Under the pieces are notes generated by a model. That model did no database searches. It was given only the letters and a program-made list of their open reading frames with translations, and was not told the DNA's origin. The translations under genes were made by a program, and so were the position numbers. Positions 52,505 through 64,000 of a stretch of DNA of 64,000 nt are shown here, one piece after another. The stretch spans positions 5,208,001 to 5,272,000 of the forward strand of contig OX637345.1 in assembly GCA_951799405.1 (NCBI GenBank). Direction: 5' to 3'. This DNA comes from Agapetus fuscipes (taxonomy: Eukaryota > Arthropoda > Insecta > Trichoptera > Glossosomatidae). How positions within the stretch are numbered: position 1 is the stretch's first letter; every line of letters begins with the position of its first letter.

Positions 52505-52765
52505 CCCCCCAGTGCTTGTTTGGCTTATCTACCATTTGATTCAAAGATGAACTCTCAATGCAATTGTCCTAAAAATCACATTCTACACAATCTCAGCTAA
52601 GAAAAAAAAAGTAAAACACGATAATGTGAGAGTTGTTTTAAATATTTTAAAATTAATTTCCAGCTTTCATTGGTTCAGCACAAATACAAACATTGCTCAT
52701 GTGAAATAATTATCGTTGATGGACATAAGACAAACAAGCACTAAGGGGACGGTATACCATCGTGG
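52505..52765 (+). mobile_element. AGTGCTTGTTT-type MITE, copy 7, complete
   Basis: CCCCCAGTGCTTGTTTGGCT and AAGACAAACAAGCACTAAGG are the inverted ends. Confidence 0.85.
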
Positions 52766-53149
52766 TTTGCCAACATTTTACCATCCGCGATGAAAAATTG
52801 CAACGCTCTCTCACCCGAGTATAAAACTTCAAGTTAAAACTCCACCTCGCAGTTTCTCGAACATCTAAGCAAATTTAAAACGCACACTAGAGGCGGTGTT
52901 GTACTCTCTGTATATTTTTGGTTGTAGTTAATACTACGGTGGAGTTTAAACACATTTTTTGTTGCTTGGCGTACTGATGGATTCACTTAGAGTTACAGCG
53001 CTTTTTTTGCGAAAAGTTTTGGTTTGTTTCGCCGGCTCTGTCTTGATAATGGAAATGATGTAGTGCTTTTAAATCCTGCACAAAAAAGAAGATGAACAAG
53101 ATGAGCGATGAAATAAATGGAGGGATTGTGCTTTCAAGGAATGAGCTAT

Positions 53150-53278
53150 AGAAATGGAAGTTCTGAAGTCTGTCTGTTTCGCATTGCCTCTCTCCTGTGA
53201 TGTCAGCAAAAGTTTCATGGTTTATCTCATTTGAAGTTTGTATCGTTATTTTGTAAGTGCACATATAATAATAATATT
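53150..53278 (+). mobile_element. LINE-D fragment
   Basis: TTTGCTGACATCACAG-like complement in TGTGATGTCAGCAAAAGTTT, then GTTTATCTCATTTGAAGTTT. Confidence 0.5.
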
Positions 53279-53575
53279 AGGATGATTTATTTGGTGAGCG
53301 CTGTTTTTGTGTGTATCACACCTCAAGAGGCCTCTGCGAGCTTGGCCGTCGCTGTAGAAAGCGCCAACTCTCAAGCAAGACCCAGTTGTTATAAGGTTGG
53401 ATGGACCTTTCAGTGACCGGTCTTGGTAAAGGTTTTTGAATTTTTCAACTCAGCGGAGAGCACATTCGAAATATAAATGGTATATTTTTTGTGCTCCGCT
53501 GGGATCCGAATCCACAACCTTCCATTTACGAGTCCAAAGTGTTGCCACTGGACTACGGACCGGTCCAAGGTATGG
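53279..53575 (-). mobile_element. SINE-B, full length
   Basis: GATGATTTATTTGGTGAGCG to GGACTACGGACCGGTCC, including the B-box complement GGGATCCGAATCC. Confidence 0.9.
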
Positions 53576-53682
53576 TATATAATATAAGCTCGAACAGATG
53601 AACAGGTGAACAATCTGTGATGAACTTTGATTTGATGATTTTTGACTTTGATGATTTTTGAAACATCGAAGTACTCCCATAT

Positions 53683-54040
53683 CACGCCAATTATGCGGAA
53701 GCTGCACTGGCTCAAGTTCTCAGAAAGAGTGTAGTATAGACTGTGTGCTATGATAAAAGACATCCTAGATGGACAAGCACCAGAATACCTCAGAGAACTG
53801 TGTCAGATGCAGCAAGCCACTAGCTCCAGGACTCTAAGGCCAGCTAATGTAGGCTCCGCAAGGCTGAGTTTGCCCCTCAGGGCAACCTCAACCAACTCTG
53901 GTGATCGTGCCTTCTCGGTTTCGGGCCCAATGGTTTGGGACGAGTTGCCGGTTGAGGTGAGGAAAGAGCAGGACAGGGCAAGCTTCAGGAGGAAGCTGAA
54001 GACGCACCTGTGTCAAAGGTCATACCCGGAATAAAGGGCC
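53683..54040 (+). pseudogene. CR1/L2-like LINE ORF2 C-terminus
   Basis: An open stretch of 94 codons: APEYLRELCQMQ, NSGDRAFSVSGPMVWDELPV, then DRASFRRKLKTHL. This is the conserved LINE end and the best preserved of three here (others at 3.6 and 21.9 kb). Confidence 0.85.
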
Positions 54041-54089
54041 CTTGTGACTAAATTTTAGTGTGAACGGCGCTTTGAAAAAAAAATCAACC

Positions 54090-54185
54090 AATTACATATA
54101 TATATACACGTGTCTGTTTGTGGCGTGCACTTTAATATAAATTTTCAATATCAATTTATCTTTGCAGCTAAGATTATAAATGGTA
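54090..54185 (+). mobile_element. LINE-D tail fragment
   Basis: ACACGTGTCTGTTTGTGGCG to TTTGCAGCTAAGATTATAAA. Confidence 0.6.
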
Positions 54186-54702
54186 TAGATCACACCTATC
54201 TCCCTAAATCGATGATCGTAAAGCTTAAGTTACTCAAATAAATTAAATTGACTGACTTGTCCACTGTGACACTTGAAAAGGAAAACATTTCCTGTTAATG
54301 AAAAAAAAACAACTTTCAAATATCGAAACAAATCAAGGGTGCAAAAATATTTCCACCCTTGAAACATGAGAAACAAAAGACGTTTCCAGGAATAAAATAA
54401 TGGTTCGCTTTACATTCCAAATAATAATTATTCAAGGGATGAAAAGTAAGAAAAATATAATGAGGAAAATTCGCAACGCTGTTTTTTTTTTTGTCAAGAT
54501 TGTAATTATAAACATTTATAAGTAATTGAAAAATTTGCGCTTCATTTGCTCGAAGAAAAAATGTTCGCCAAAACATTTAACGAGATCGGACACGCCTTTG
54601 TGGGAGTTAGTAAATTTTTAATTACATTTTTTGTTATTTTGAAGTAAGTTGGTGGTACAATACCTATTCATTTGTGTTTTTCTTTGAACCATAAACATTA
54701 TG

Positions 54703-54928
54703 AATAGTCCTTGATTTGTAGGTTGGTATGAAGCTGACCACCCTCGCCAGTGTTTCTTCCCTGTTGCAGGGAAAGTCAGCAAACGTTGCAGGGTTTTTAT
54801 TAATTTGAGGTTTTAATTTTATTTTGTGAGTAAACGTGCGGCATTCGAAAGCGCGAACTTACTCGTGTTTGTTTGTGGACATGCATTTAATATAAATTTC
54901 AAATGTTAATATGTCTTTGCAACTCAGC
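54703..54928 (+). mobile_element. LINE-D 3' end, copy 16
   Basis: AGTCCTTGATTTGTAGGTTG to CTTTGCAACTCAG. Confidence 0.8.
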
Positions 54929-55045
54929 GAAGAACAAATTTGAACAATTAAATATTTTTTTCGTGCTCCACCAGGATTCAAACCCACTGCCTTCCAATCA
55001 CAAGTCCGAAGCGTTAACCACTAGACAACAGACCTTTCTAAAGAC
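54925..55045 (-). mobile_element. SINE-B head fragment
   Basis: CAGCGAAGAACAAATTTGAA, then GGATTCAAACCCACTGCCTT and CGTTAACCACTAGACAACAG. Confidence 0.75.
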
Positions 55046-55098
55046 TGATGTAGGCATCTTTATTCCACTTTTATTAATTGCATATTACGCATTTTCAG

Positions 55099-55420
55099 TC
55101 CGGTCGATAGCTCAGTTGTTAGAGTTCTTGCATTCCATGCCGAAAGCTCGGGTTCGAGTCCCACCGAGGGTGTCAGATACAATTTCCCGTTTCGGTGTTT
55201 ATTTCAAAACTCAAAATAAAATACTGGCAAGGCTTACTAAACCTTCACTAGAAATGAGTACCAACCCTCCCTCTCCCACTTCTCCCACTTCGGTTGGCGT
55301 GAGGCCGGTCCCCTAACCTGTAAAAATAAATAGGTTGCACTCGCCACATGCGCAGCCCTTCGAAGATAACGCGAAAAAGAAAGGTGCACTATATGTGTAA
55401 CTTAGTTGCGAGTTGCGTTG
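55099..55420 (+). mobile_element. SINE-A, near full length
   Basis: TCCGGTCGATAGCTCAGTTG, GGTTCGAGTCCCACCGAGGG to GTGTAACTTAGTTGCG. Confidence 0.9.
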
Positions 55421-55642
55421 CATGTTACACATATTCATGTGCATTGTGAGCAATTATTATCACAACATTACAGCAATATATTAATTGGTAAGTAAGTATG
55501 CAGTTTCAGTGTGCTAACGTTTGCCTGCCGTGATTATGTATTTTTTGTCCGCTAGACTTGCAGGCATCATGTAATTAGTGCCGCGCTCCGCCGCAAGGTT
55601 TAATTTTGCCCCAACTTGTTAGAGCTGCTGCAGACAGAAAGC

Positions 55643-56088
55643 GGTTAGTGGTTAAGTGGTAAGTGGTAAGTGGTAAGTGGTAAGTGGTAAGTGGTAAGTG
55701 GTAAGTGGTAAGTGGTAAGTGGTTAGTGGTAAGTGATAAGTGGTAAGTGGTAAGTGGTAAGTGGTAAGTGGTAAGTGGTAAGTGGTAAGTGGTAAGTGGT
55801 AAGTGGTAAGTGGTAAGTGGTAAGTGGTAAGTGGTAAGTGGTAAGTGGTAAGTGGTAAGTGGTAAGTGGTAAGTGGTAAGTGGTAAGTGGTAAGTGGTAA
55901 GTGGTAAGTGGTAAGTGGTAAGTGGTAAGTGGTAAGTGGTAAGTGGTAAGTGGTAAGTGGTAAGTGGTAAGTGGTAAGTGGTAAGTGGTAAGTGGTAAGT
56001 GGTAAGTGGTAAGTGGTAAGTGGTAAGTGGTAAGTGGTAAGTGGTAAGTGGTAAGTGGTAAGTGGTAAGTGGTAAGTGGAAAGTGGTA
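55643..56088. repeat. (AAGTGGT)n satellite, about 62 heptamers
   Basis: Almost perfect 7-bp tandem array of about 445 bp, with a few variants at both edges (TTAGTGG, AAGTGAT). All three minus-strand frames stay open and would read a TYHLPLT heptapeptide; this is a repeat artefact, not a gene. Confidence 0.97.
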
Positions 56089-56240
56089 ACCATACCTTTG
56101 ACCTTGGGTCAACAGATGTCATTAGGATTAGGCTGTTATTTATGTATAGTTCATTAAAAAATTGAAAAATGATATCGTTTCTGGCTAGGTAAAAAAGGTT
56201 GGTAAATTGGCATTCCTCTTCACAAATATGTAACAAAAAA
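56089..56240 (+). mobile_element. SINE-C, 5' truncated at the satellite edge
   Basis: ACCTTTGACCTTGGGTCAAC, CAGATGTCATTAGGATTA, then AGGTTGGTAAATTGGCATTC and CACAAATATGTAAC. Confidence 0.8.
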
Positions 56241-56429
56241 ATTATGAATAGTTTATGTATGGGTAACATAGTGTCATCTACTGACATCGATTCAAAACAG
56301 AATCAAATAAAGTGTGTTATTATAAATCAGTTTAGATCAAACCAAAGCAAAAAAGGAACACTAACGAAACGTCCATAATTGTGTGAGTTTTTCCATAACG
56401 GTTCGTCTAATATCTTTGTCTAAAAAAGC

Positions 56430-57065
56430 ATTGATCTCAATGCCAGCAGGCTACAGGTATACAATTTAAATCAAATTAAAAATACCTCATCCCTGGGGAT
56501 CGGAAAAATCCTGTAGTTAACGCAAATCTGGGAACGTTACCTATCAATATCAACAAGTTCCACTTGCCAATGCAACTGTTTGATAGACACTACGTTAATA
56601 AGTAACTTAGTTAACTATACGGACAGCTCAGTTACGTTTCTTTTAAAGTTACCTTTAATTTCTATCGAATGTTTACTTTCCTGGTCTGAAGATTGCTTCA
56701 GCTTGTTAGCGAAGCAAAAAACTTGTGCACTCAGGGCTGCAAACCCTAAAGGAGAAAATAAAGTGACGAACTTTTAAGTCTGGGATGATTTATGCAGTTT
56801 CACACCACTATTTGTCGATTTAGAGTTTGTGGATTTTTTTGGCACACTTTTTTCTTGCACTTGCATCACGCGGTCGGAGGCAAATTTTGGCACAAGTTTT
56901 AAGCTTGAACTGCCTGACGAATATTAATATGTGAAACGTTTTAGAATGCCCTTAATTTCTAACAAGTAGTTGTTCTCGGGCTTACGTGATTTGTATTTAC
57001 TAAGTGTGTTAACGATTATGATTCCTTATTCCATATTTTTTCATTGTGTTCATTGTTATTTCCAA
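56430..57065. other. No gene seen
   Basis: 56383-56420 carries a GGATATTAG-type terminal fragment (GGTTCGTCTAATATC). The rest is unrecognised. Confidence 0.4.
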
Positions 57066-57180
57066 TCATGAAAAAAGTGCGTAAGGACAGAGGGAAATGG
57101 CGGTTGATCTTTAACGTTGGCGGCTAGGACTGGAGTTTGTTAAATTAGAATTTCGTATTGATGTGTATTGTGTATACCTA
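57066..57180 (+). pseudogene. LINE-D ORF tail
   Basis: AAAGTGCGTAAGGACAGAGG then AAATGGCGGTTGATCTTTAA and TTGGCGGCTAG, followed by 3' UTR-like sequence. The HIT pseudogene separates it from the LINE-D 3' end at 57.67 kb. Confidence 0.65.
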
Positions 57181-57244
57181 TTATCATTTGTATGTTTATT
57201 GATATAACAAAAGCGGTACAAGAGTTGTGATGATGTTGAGTTGA

Positions 57245-57628
<384 letters not shown>

Positions 57629-57667
57629 TTCCTCGATTTAAAAAATGTTTGAAAAATGTAACTTGCT

Positions 57668-57925
57668 ATGTGTGTTCCTTGACTTATAGGTTGGTATGTG
57701 GCTGACCACCCATGCTGTAGAAAATGGTTCACTTTGCCAATGTCACCCCAGTTTCAGCGAAAGTCGACAAGAGTTTAAGGGCTTTTGTTCATTTGAGATT
57801 GGGTTTTATATTATACGTTCACATGCAGCATGTGCCAGCAAATTTATACGTGTGTGCTTGTGGGATTGCATTTAATATGAATCTTAAATGTAATATATAT
57901 TTGTAACATAGATTATATTTATAAT
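57668..57925 (+). mobile_element. LINE-D 3' end, copy 17
   Basis: GTTCCTTGACTTATAGGTTG to GTAACATAGATTATATTTAT. Confidence 0.88.
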
Positions 57926-58322
57926 TTTTTTTTTTTTTTTTTTCATTTTTTTATTATGGAAAAAAACAGTTACAGAAAAATTACAAGGTTAGATTGACAG
58001 TTGAGAAGACCAGTAAATTTTCCAATTATAGATTATAAAGAAAATAAGAGTAGAGATGATACACATGTAAAAAACATATCTACACACAATCTACATGTGA
58101 AAAAAATACTAATTCAAAGTTTAGTTAACGGGTAGGTATAATCAAAGGTTTTAAGCAATGAAACTTTATCATTAAAAAGATCAAATTCAGAAAAATACCT
58201 ATTATATATGTTACAGCTACGGTTGATGAAAGAATTCAGCGTGTAGTTAGACTTGCATGCTATAGATTGGAAAATATTTAATTGCTGGCTAACTCTAAAT
58301 AAAGTATATATTCCCAATGATT

Positions 58323-58712
58323 TTCCGGTCGATAGCTCAGTTGGTAGAGTGCTTGCATTCCATGCCGAGAGCTCAGGGTGCCGGAAATGATTTTCCATTT
58401 TAGTGATTATTTCAAAACGAAAATAAAATAACAGCAAGGCTTACTCAGCTTTCACAAGAAAGTTGGCGTAAAGCCGTCCTTTTTTTTGTAAAAATAAATA
58501 GGTCCTATTCACCACATGCAACTCTTTCGGAGAACGCGGCTAGAAGTTACACTATATCCTATCTTGTTTCAGGGAAAAGCGGTAAAAGTTTCAACGCCTT
58601 TGTTTATATGAGGTTTTTCTTATATTGTATGTACACGTGTAGGCGTGAATTTTCATTCTGCTTCCTTGTGGGTATGTATTATAGATCTTTGCAACTTAGA
58701 TTATGGATTTTC
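58323..58712 (+). mobile_element. SINE-A followed by LINE-D fragment
   Basis: 58325-58556 SINE-A with a broken B-box region (GAGAGCTCAGGGTGCCGG). 58557-58712 is a LINE-D 3' part. Confidence 0.75.
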
Positions 58713-58719
58713 AATGATT

Positions 58720-60020
58720 TACACAAATATTTCGTAAACATACTATTGTCAAATGATGGACCATATATATTTATAATTGACGATGAGTTTGAAGGATTAA
58801 AAGGGTTTTTGTGTAAATACAAATTAACATTAGTATTTTAAAAGCTTTTTTTGCACACATTTTTTTAAAAGCTTTAGGTGTCAACGTCAAATACAAAATT
58901 TTACAAAGTCTATTTCCTGTGAAAAACAGTATTTTTTTGACATAGTATAAATTGTTTTGAAATAGTGACTGGCTTTCTGCTTTGTATTGACAATGTAAAT
59001 TAATTGAAATATGTATTTTTTACTCAAAATTCGTTTTAAATATTGTTAATACGAGTAGTATCGTTGATTTCTAAAAAAAAGCAACTAAACTACACATATA
59101 GTGTAATCTTTTTTCTGTGTTATCCCCAAAGGGATCGTATGAGGTGATTATTACCAACATACAAGTTAAGGAACACAGAAAATAAATTGGATTTTACAAG
59201 TCTATAAAGCACGACACTATATTTTTTTCTAGAAGAAAACAATATATCACCTTACAGTAATAATAATTACCCATATACATCTGTTGAACTAGGGTCAAAG
59301 CTATCGTTTAAGAGACCGACAGGTATCGAACCAGCGATGTTTTCCTGTTTGACCCCTTGGACATATCGCCACCTGAAAGGTAAAACAGAATAAGTGCTGA
59401 TTCACTGATTGCAGAAATCGAGAATAAAAGATTTTATTGAGAATAACTTCTCATAGTATGTAAGTGAACTTATTTTAGTGTAGTGCTCATGATTTTTTTT
59501 TAACTACAAGATTTTCTTAGTTTTTTCTCTCGTAAAAAACACGAAAAAATATGCATTTATCTGAGAAATCCCTGGTAGCTTAATACTCGTATGACACTTA
59601 TTCACTTATCGATATGCAAGTATAAGAATAAATGGAAGCAACCCTGCAGAGGCTGCCGTACCTGTATTTCCTATTTCGAAAGTTATTAAGAATTGTCCGA
59701 ACCAAGAAACAAAGGCTTCATTTATACCGTAACTGATTTACAGGCCTACCTGCAACTTCCCTCGAATCGACATGAAAACTTTAAGATTTAATTGCAAACA
59801 ATTTTAATGCGGTGAAGAAATTTAAAGTCCCAGTAGATGCCAGTCGGTTGAGAAAATATAATTATTCAATAGACTAATTGGTATAGTCTCAATCTCTTAC
59901 TTGGACTACCATTTCTTCGTAGTATAAAGGAATTCTTAACAAATTAATGCTGTAAAATAAAATAGCTTTATAAGTGGAATAATGATAAAACTTGTAAGAA
60001 ATTTTCAAGGATGAGTTTTC
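58720..60020. other. No gene; two small repeat fragments
   Basis: 59082-59145 is a SINE-A tail (minus). 59262-59370 is a SINE-C head (minus; AACTAGGGTCAAAGCTATCG, ATCGAACCAGCGATG). Remainder AT-rich and unassigned. Confidence 0.5.
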
Positions 60021-60330
60021 TTGACAAAAAAGTGCTCCTTGACTAATAAGGTTGGTATGCAGATTTGCCTGTAGTAAAAAACGTTGGGCGAACTCACCTC
60101 GATTGCGTAAATCAAGAAAATGTATACAAAATAAATCACTCTTTAGGAGTGCTGTTGTAAATTATACATTTTCTCGATTTACGCAATCGAGGGGATATTT
60201 GCGTAAAGTGTTATACCCAAGATACTGACCATGCATACTTTAAAAATTGGTTCACTTAGCCAATGTCACCGTTGTTTTAGGATAAAGTACACTTACTCGT
60301 GTACTATATATCTTTGTAGCTCACATACAC
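60020..60330 (+). mobile_element. LINE-D 3' end split by a hairpin element
   Basis: CTCCTTGACTAATAAGGTTG, then an inverted-repeat insert (CTCGATTGCGTAAAT at 60098, ATTTACGCAATCGAG at 60177), then TTGGTTCACTTAGCCAATGT. Confidence 0.65.
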
Positions 60331-60761
60331 CCACTTCAAATTCCCCCCCAAACTTAATCCTGTCCTTTCGAAACCAAGATCAATCGCCGCTTAGTTTCAA
60401 TGTCTCAAAATAAAGGCAACGCAACACACACCACAACACTACGCTACAAAGGATCAGACCATCAATCGCCACATCACCGACACCTCAGCGTCACTACAAC
60501 AAATGCCATATACCGATAGATTATCTTAAATTTAGGTCTCCCTCACAGGATTCCTTAAAAAAATATAAATTGTTGTGATTTTACCGGGTTTAATTTAATA
60601 AAAAATGCGCTTATTTATTTTGCACAATTTATTTCAGATTCGGTTCATATACAGAGTCAACTTTATGCCTACACAATGCAACGGTCGCTTGACTTCTTTA
60701 ACGCAACAGAAAGCTTTGATCCTTTTTATAAAGAATTAATTAATAATTAAATTAATTAATA

Positions 60762-60812
60762 ACTCGAGAATAATTATTTTTCCTGCTATAGCAGGAAAAA
60801 TAATTATTCTCG
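60762..60812. repeat. Perfect palindrome, about 50 bp
   Basis: TCGAGAATAATTATTTTTCC, TGCTATAGCA, GGAAAAATAATTATTCTCGA: fully self-complementary. Confidence 0.9.
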
Positions 60813-60941
60813 AATCATTGAGAACTTGCACATGCGAGACTAGAACACTCGAGCAATCTCCACCAATTCAAATACAATTATATACGTACCTAACATATAG
60901 AGACTTCATAGACTTCATCGCAGTCACTACCACACACCGGT

Positions 60942-61100
60942 CACCAGAAATATACCATTTATATTTTCAAATATGCTCTTCGCTGGGTTGAAACATTCAT
61001 AAAACCTTTACCAAAGATCGGTTACTGAAGGTTCATCCAGCCTTACTGCAACTAAGTCTTGCTTGAGAATTGGTGCTTTATAGCGACGACCAAGCTCGTA
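60942..61100 (+). mobile_element. SINE-B ending at GCTCGTA
   Basis: CGGTCACCAGAAATATACCA to GCGACGACCAAGCTCGTA. It stops at the same point as the SINE-B part of the composites but without SINE-A. Confidence 0.75.
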
Positions 61101-61104
61101 TACA

Positions 61105-62005
61105 ACACCTCTGCATCACTACAACAAGTGTCGTAGACCCCTTGAGCCTCTGAAATCTAGGTTGTCTCCCGCACAGGATCTCTTAAAAAAAAAGACACAC
61201 TATTGCATATTCGTGACAATTTTATATCCATCTTTGACCATTTTTATCACAACAAATATATTATATTCTAGAGTTTTCTTTCTGCTTCATCCCCCAACCC
61301 TCATTCTCTTCCCTTTCCAGCTTGAAGTCTTTGCAAGGTGAAACTTTTCCCCCCTTTCATAATCTTTTACCGTAATTTCATAAGCAACGGCACAAGACAA
61401 ACTCAAGTTTGAACTATTTAAAACAAAACTCGGCAGGCAATGTTTCATGTTTTACTTTCTATTAAAGTGTGCTGCACACTTACGTACTTAAATTAATTAG
61501 AATGTAGAAAATGGAAATGACGTGAAAAGGCGTCAGGAATTGCAAGGTTTATGTTCAATTGAGGTTTAGTACACACGTGGAATGTGTCAGAATTTTAAAT
61601 ATTAAAACTGTTACAATTTACCTTGGGTCCACTTTAATACAAGTTTGAATTTATTTTAGAATTTGCTTACATATGGTTAACACTTTTAATTTTATACTGG
61701 TGGCTTCGCGGCTCGGGTATTAATGGTATACTCACGGCTGCAAAGCAACGCAGTCCGTATTTATTGATGACTAAAGCTTATTCTCGCATGTACCGAAGTA
61801 TACGAGAAGCTTCTCGAGTGGACGCTTTGAGCAAGTACGAGAAGTACAATTATTATCCAATACTTACATACTTAATCATATGTAAGTAAAAATACATGGA
61901 CACAAAACATAAGTAAACATGCACAGACATAAACTTATACATTCGTAACAATCCATTGAATAGGAGTTTTAGGTTTACACGGCCGACTGATGATGCTGGA
62001 GATTT
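61105..62005. other. No gene seen; weak LINE-D trace
   Basis: 61520-61590 resembles LINE-D (GTCAGGAATTGCAAGGTTTA). Otherwise unassigned. Confidence 0.4.
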
Positions 62006-62009
62006 GTTT

Positions 62010-62095
62010 TCCGGGATCTGTTGCCGTGGTCTGTAGGAGCTGGAGTTTTCGGACGTTTTGCCCATATGTATGATGGGCTTCTTCAGCGTGTAATT
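62010..62095 (-). repeat. TTGCCGTG...GAAACG repeat, copy 3
   Basis: TCTGTTGCCGTGGTCTGTAG, GACGTTTTGCCCATATG, GATGGGCTTCTTCAGCGTG. Confidence 0.8.
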
Positions 62096-62274
62096 GAAAT
62101 GATGAAGATCTTTTTGGAACCGTGATGTTTCAAAATGATGATATTGATGTTGAATATTGAATGAATGATGTTGAAACTTTGTTATTCATGCAATGTTTTA
62201 TTTGAAAGGTTCATTGAAATTATAAAAAAAACCGTAGATTTATTTCTAAGCTTTCACATTTTTTTAAATTCAGT

Positions 62275-62315
62275 CCGGTCGATGGCTCAGTTGGTAGAGT
62301 GTTTGCATCTAGGGA
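62275..62315 (+). repeat. SINE-A head fragment
   Basis: GTCCGGTCGATGGCTCAGTT then GGTAGAGTGTTTGCAT; only the A-box half remains. Confidence 0.75.
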
Positions 62316-62725
62316 ATTTTTCATGCAACGTTCCAAAAATATTGAAAATTTACACATACACCTACGCTTTTCTACGGACAAATTTTTTATATTATGTGGG
62401 TAGAAATCCTATTGAAGAGATGCTTAAGTACGTCTTTGGAAATCTCTACCCCGAGTACAAACATGCGGACAAGAAAACTAACTCACTCACTAGAAGCGCT
62501 GTTTTATCTTTCATACATGTTCGATTTACGTGATCGAGGAGTGTTTTGTACTAGAGCTCATTATGTGCGTACGGAGGTCTGCCAGATAATATTATTACTA
62601 AAATTCCATAAGGACACTTTTCTGTGCGCATTCACAAATAAAATTGAACGTCTCTACCGAGAGATTTGAAAGTGTCTGCAAACGAAACTAGTCTTAAGAG
62701 AATTTTATACTCTAAATCTGTTTTA
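62316..62725. other. Unassigned stretch with overlapping small frames
   Basis: Frames of 122 and 91 residues overlap here without family resemblance. No supported gene. Confidence 0.4.
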
Positions 62726-62733
62726 GTTTCTTA

Positions 62734-62976
62734 CGGGGCTATTCTTAGACATTTTAGTCGTCGGTTGAGCCCACGCTTTGACAAACTAATGATGCATTTG
62801 TATGTAGACTTGTCAATCCAAGATGGCCGCAAGTAAACAGCTGACTGGTTTTCATACAAATATTACAAAATTCGGTAGGTAAGAATGACCCTGCTGATGA
62901 AACTTCCAGCGCAGGCACCATTAGTTTGTCAAAGCGTGGGCTCAACCGACGACTAAAATGTCTAAGAATAGCCCCG
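62734..62976. mobile_element. MITE with TTA duplication and about 65-bp terminal repeats
   Basis: CGGGGCTATTCTTAGACATT and AATGTCTAAGAATAGCCCCG are perfect inverted ends, flanked by TTA (62731-62733, 62977-62979). Pairing extends through GAGCCCACGCTTTGACAAAC. Core related to the 25.6-kb MITE. Confidence 0.9.
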
Positions 62977-63408
62977 TTAAACTTTATGGTCTTAGCAAAA
63001 GAGTGACAGTAATGAATAAAATTAGTCGTGTTTATTATTTTTTTGTCATCAACGTCTTAATTGACAGTCCCACCCTGTTGGAATGCTTCAGGTCATATGT
63101 GCATAACGACTACACCCGAAGGCGAGTCAATGATTTATTTCATGTACTGAAAAAAGTCGTACTGATGTCGCGGCGCAACACCCTGTGACACGGAGTGTAA
63201 AGCTCTTAAATAAGTCTTATATAGACATTTTTTTGTGTTATTTATTTAGATTTAACAATATAGCAATCGAGTTCCTCCTATTGTGTTGATAGCTGTGAGG
63301 GTGCACTTTTACTAGAGTAACCTGGTATTCACAAAAAATATGTACGCAGGTTGACAAATCGATATTTCAGTTTGTTAAACGATTGCGACAATATTAAAAG
63401 TACCTAAG

Positions 63409-63505
63409 TAATAAGGTTCAATCTCTATCAAGGGTGAAAAAAATGTTTTCTCGTTTGGATGTTTATTTCATACTCAAAATAAAGTAGCGGTAAGGTTTAC
63501 TCATA
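63409..63505 (+). mobile_element. SINE-A internal fragment
   Basis: TCAATCTCTATCAAGGGTGA, GTTTATTTCATACTCAAAAT and GGTAAGGTTTACTCA. Confidence 0.6.
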
Positions 63506-63564
63506 AACTTGTCCTCATCTAACATTACTTGCCGTCATTTAATGTTGAAGGAATGCCTTATGCT

Positions 63565-63700
63565 ACGAGGCTTATGGTATGAGGCTGATCCTCATGCTGT
63601 AAAAACTTGGTTCACTTTTGTCAATGCCACTCCCAGTTTCAGGGTTGCTAGGCTTATGATGGCTGCTGATGTGCATGCATTAAATATCAGCCTTAATTTT
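63565..63700 (+). mobile_element. LINE-D fragment
   Basis: TATGGTATGAGGCTGATCCT to GCATGCATTAAATATCAGCC. Confidence 0.65.
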
Positions 63701-63736
63701 TTTTTTTTAAATAAAAATAGATTTGTGGAAAGGAAT

Positions 63737-63987
63737 TGTGGTTAGGTAACCATTTGAAGTTGAATGCAAGTAAGACGAAAGTATTGATTTTTGAAAGAGA
63801 TGATGAAAATATGAATTATGAATTTAAAATTAATGGAATGAATGTTGATGTCGTAAATGAGTTTGTATACCTGGGAAGTAAGTTTGAAAAAGATGGAAGA
63901 ATGACCGGTGAATTTGAAAGAAGAATAATGAAAGGCAGGTGCGTACTGGGTGCTACCGCTAGCATCGCCAAAAACCAGAATCTTTAA
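63737..63987 (+). pseudogene. Non-LTR reverse transcriptase fragment
   Basis: Frame reads HLKLNASKTKVLIFERD, KINGMNVDVVNEFVYLGSKF and DGRMTGEFERRIMKGRCVLG: the N..KTK...F....FVYLGS....DG...E..RRI segment that follows the RT core in RTE/jockey-group LINEs. No catalytic motif lies in the window. Confidence 0.85.
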
Positions 63988-64000
63988 AAAAATGTTCGAC

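Noticed and set aside
55575..56287. Three overlapping minus-strand frames of 129-211 residues with TYHLPLT heptads
   Set aside because: They are the three readings of an (AAGTGGT)n satellite; a 7-bp unit keeps every frame open when it has no stop.
62165..62669. 122- and 91-residue overlapping frames
   Set aside because: The first runs over a SINE-A head; neither shows domain features.

Overview
This window is eukaryotic nuclear DNA, AT-rich and crowded with transposable-element remains. It most probably comes from a holometabolous insect and I lean towards a moth or butterfly. The grounds are GT-AG introns, TATA-box protease genes with short signal and activation peptides, and several abundant tRNA-derived SINE families; the species cannot be fixed from the sequence alone. 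Most short open frames are chance frames or lie inside repeats.

I can support four intact protein-coding genes and one broken one. (1) Deoxyhypusine hydroxylase lies on the plus strand as four exons between 13149 and 24424 and gives a complete 301-residue protein. (2) A complete, intronless PEX16 gene (14103-15074, plus) sits inside intron 1 of that gene in the same orientation. (3, 4) Two tandem paralogous chymotrypsin-fold serine proteases lie on the minus strand. Each has four exons with the same intron phases: 33780-38394 (264 residues) and 42695-47756 (283 residues). Both keep the His/Asp/Ser triad but lack the trypsin Asp at S1 position 189, so they are not trypsins. The second ends in a tail of about 20 residues, and a stop codon, that come from a dispersed repeat. 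(5) A HINT1-like HIT-domain copy with two frame-breaking indels lies at 57245-57628 on the minus strand.

Layout: 1-13 kb holds fragmented non-LTR retrotransposons, SINEs, a double-palindrome MITE at 6.0-6.3 kb and a promoter-like HSE/TATA module at 4.8 kb. 13.1-24.4 kb holds the hydroxylase and PEX16 with TE-filled introns. 24.5-33.7 kb holds LINE relics, a CCACTTA-based minisatellite with a 102-bp higher-order period, and a 1.57-kb inverted-repeat element containing a nested hAT-type element. 33.8-47.8 kb is the protease pair with introns packed with MITEs and SINEs. 47.9-64 kb holds foldback elements, LINE tails, a roughly 445-bp (AAGTGGT)n satellite and the HIT pseudogene.

The repeats fall into recurrent families. 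SINE-A and SINE-B are tRNA-derived and recur fused to each other. SINE-C is tRNA-derived and recently active. 'LINE-D' is a LINE 3' end with a TTAGATTATAGA-like tail. There are also several MITE families. A short motif, CTGA-N-GA then a hairpin then GAAA, resembling a hammerhead-ribozyme core, recurs about ten times. The genes are housekeeping (eIF5A hypusination, peroxisome biogenesis) plus secreted proteases and do not form a shared pathway.
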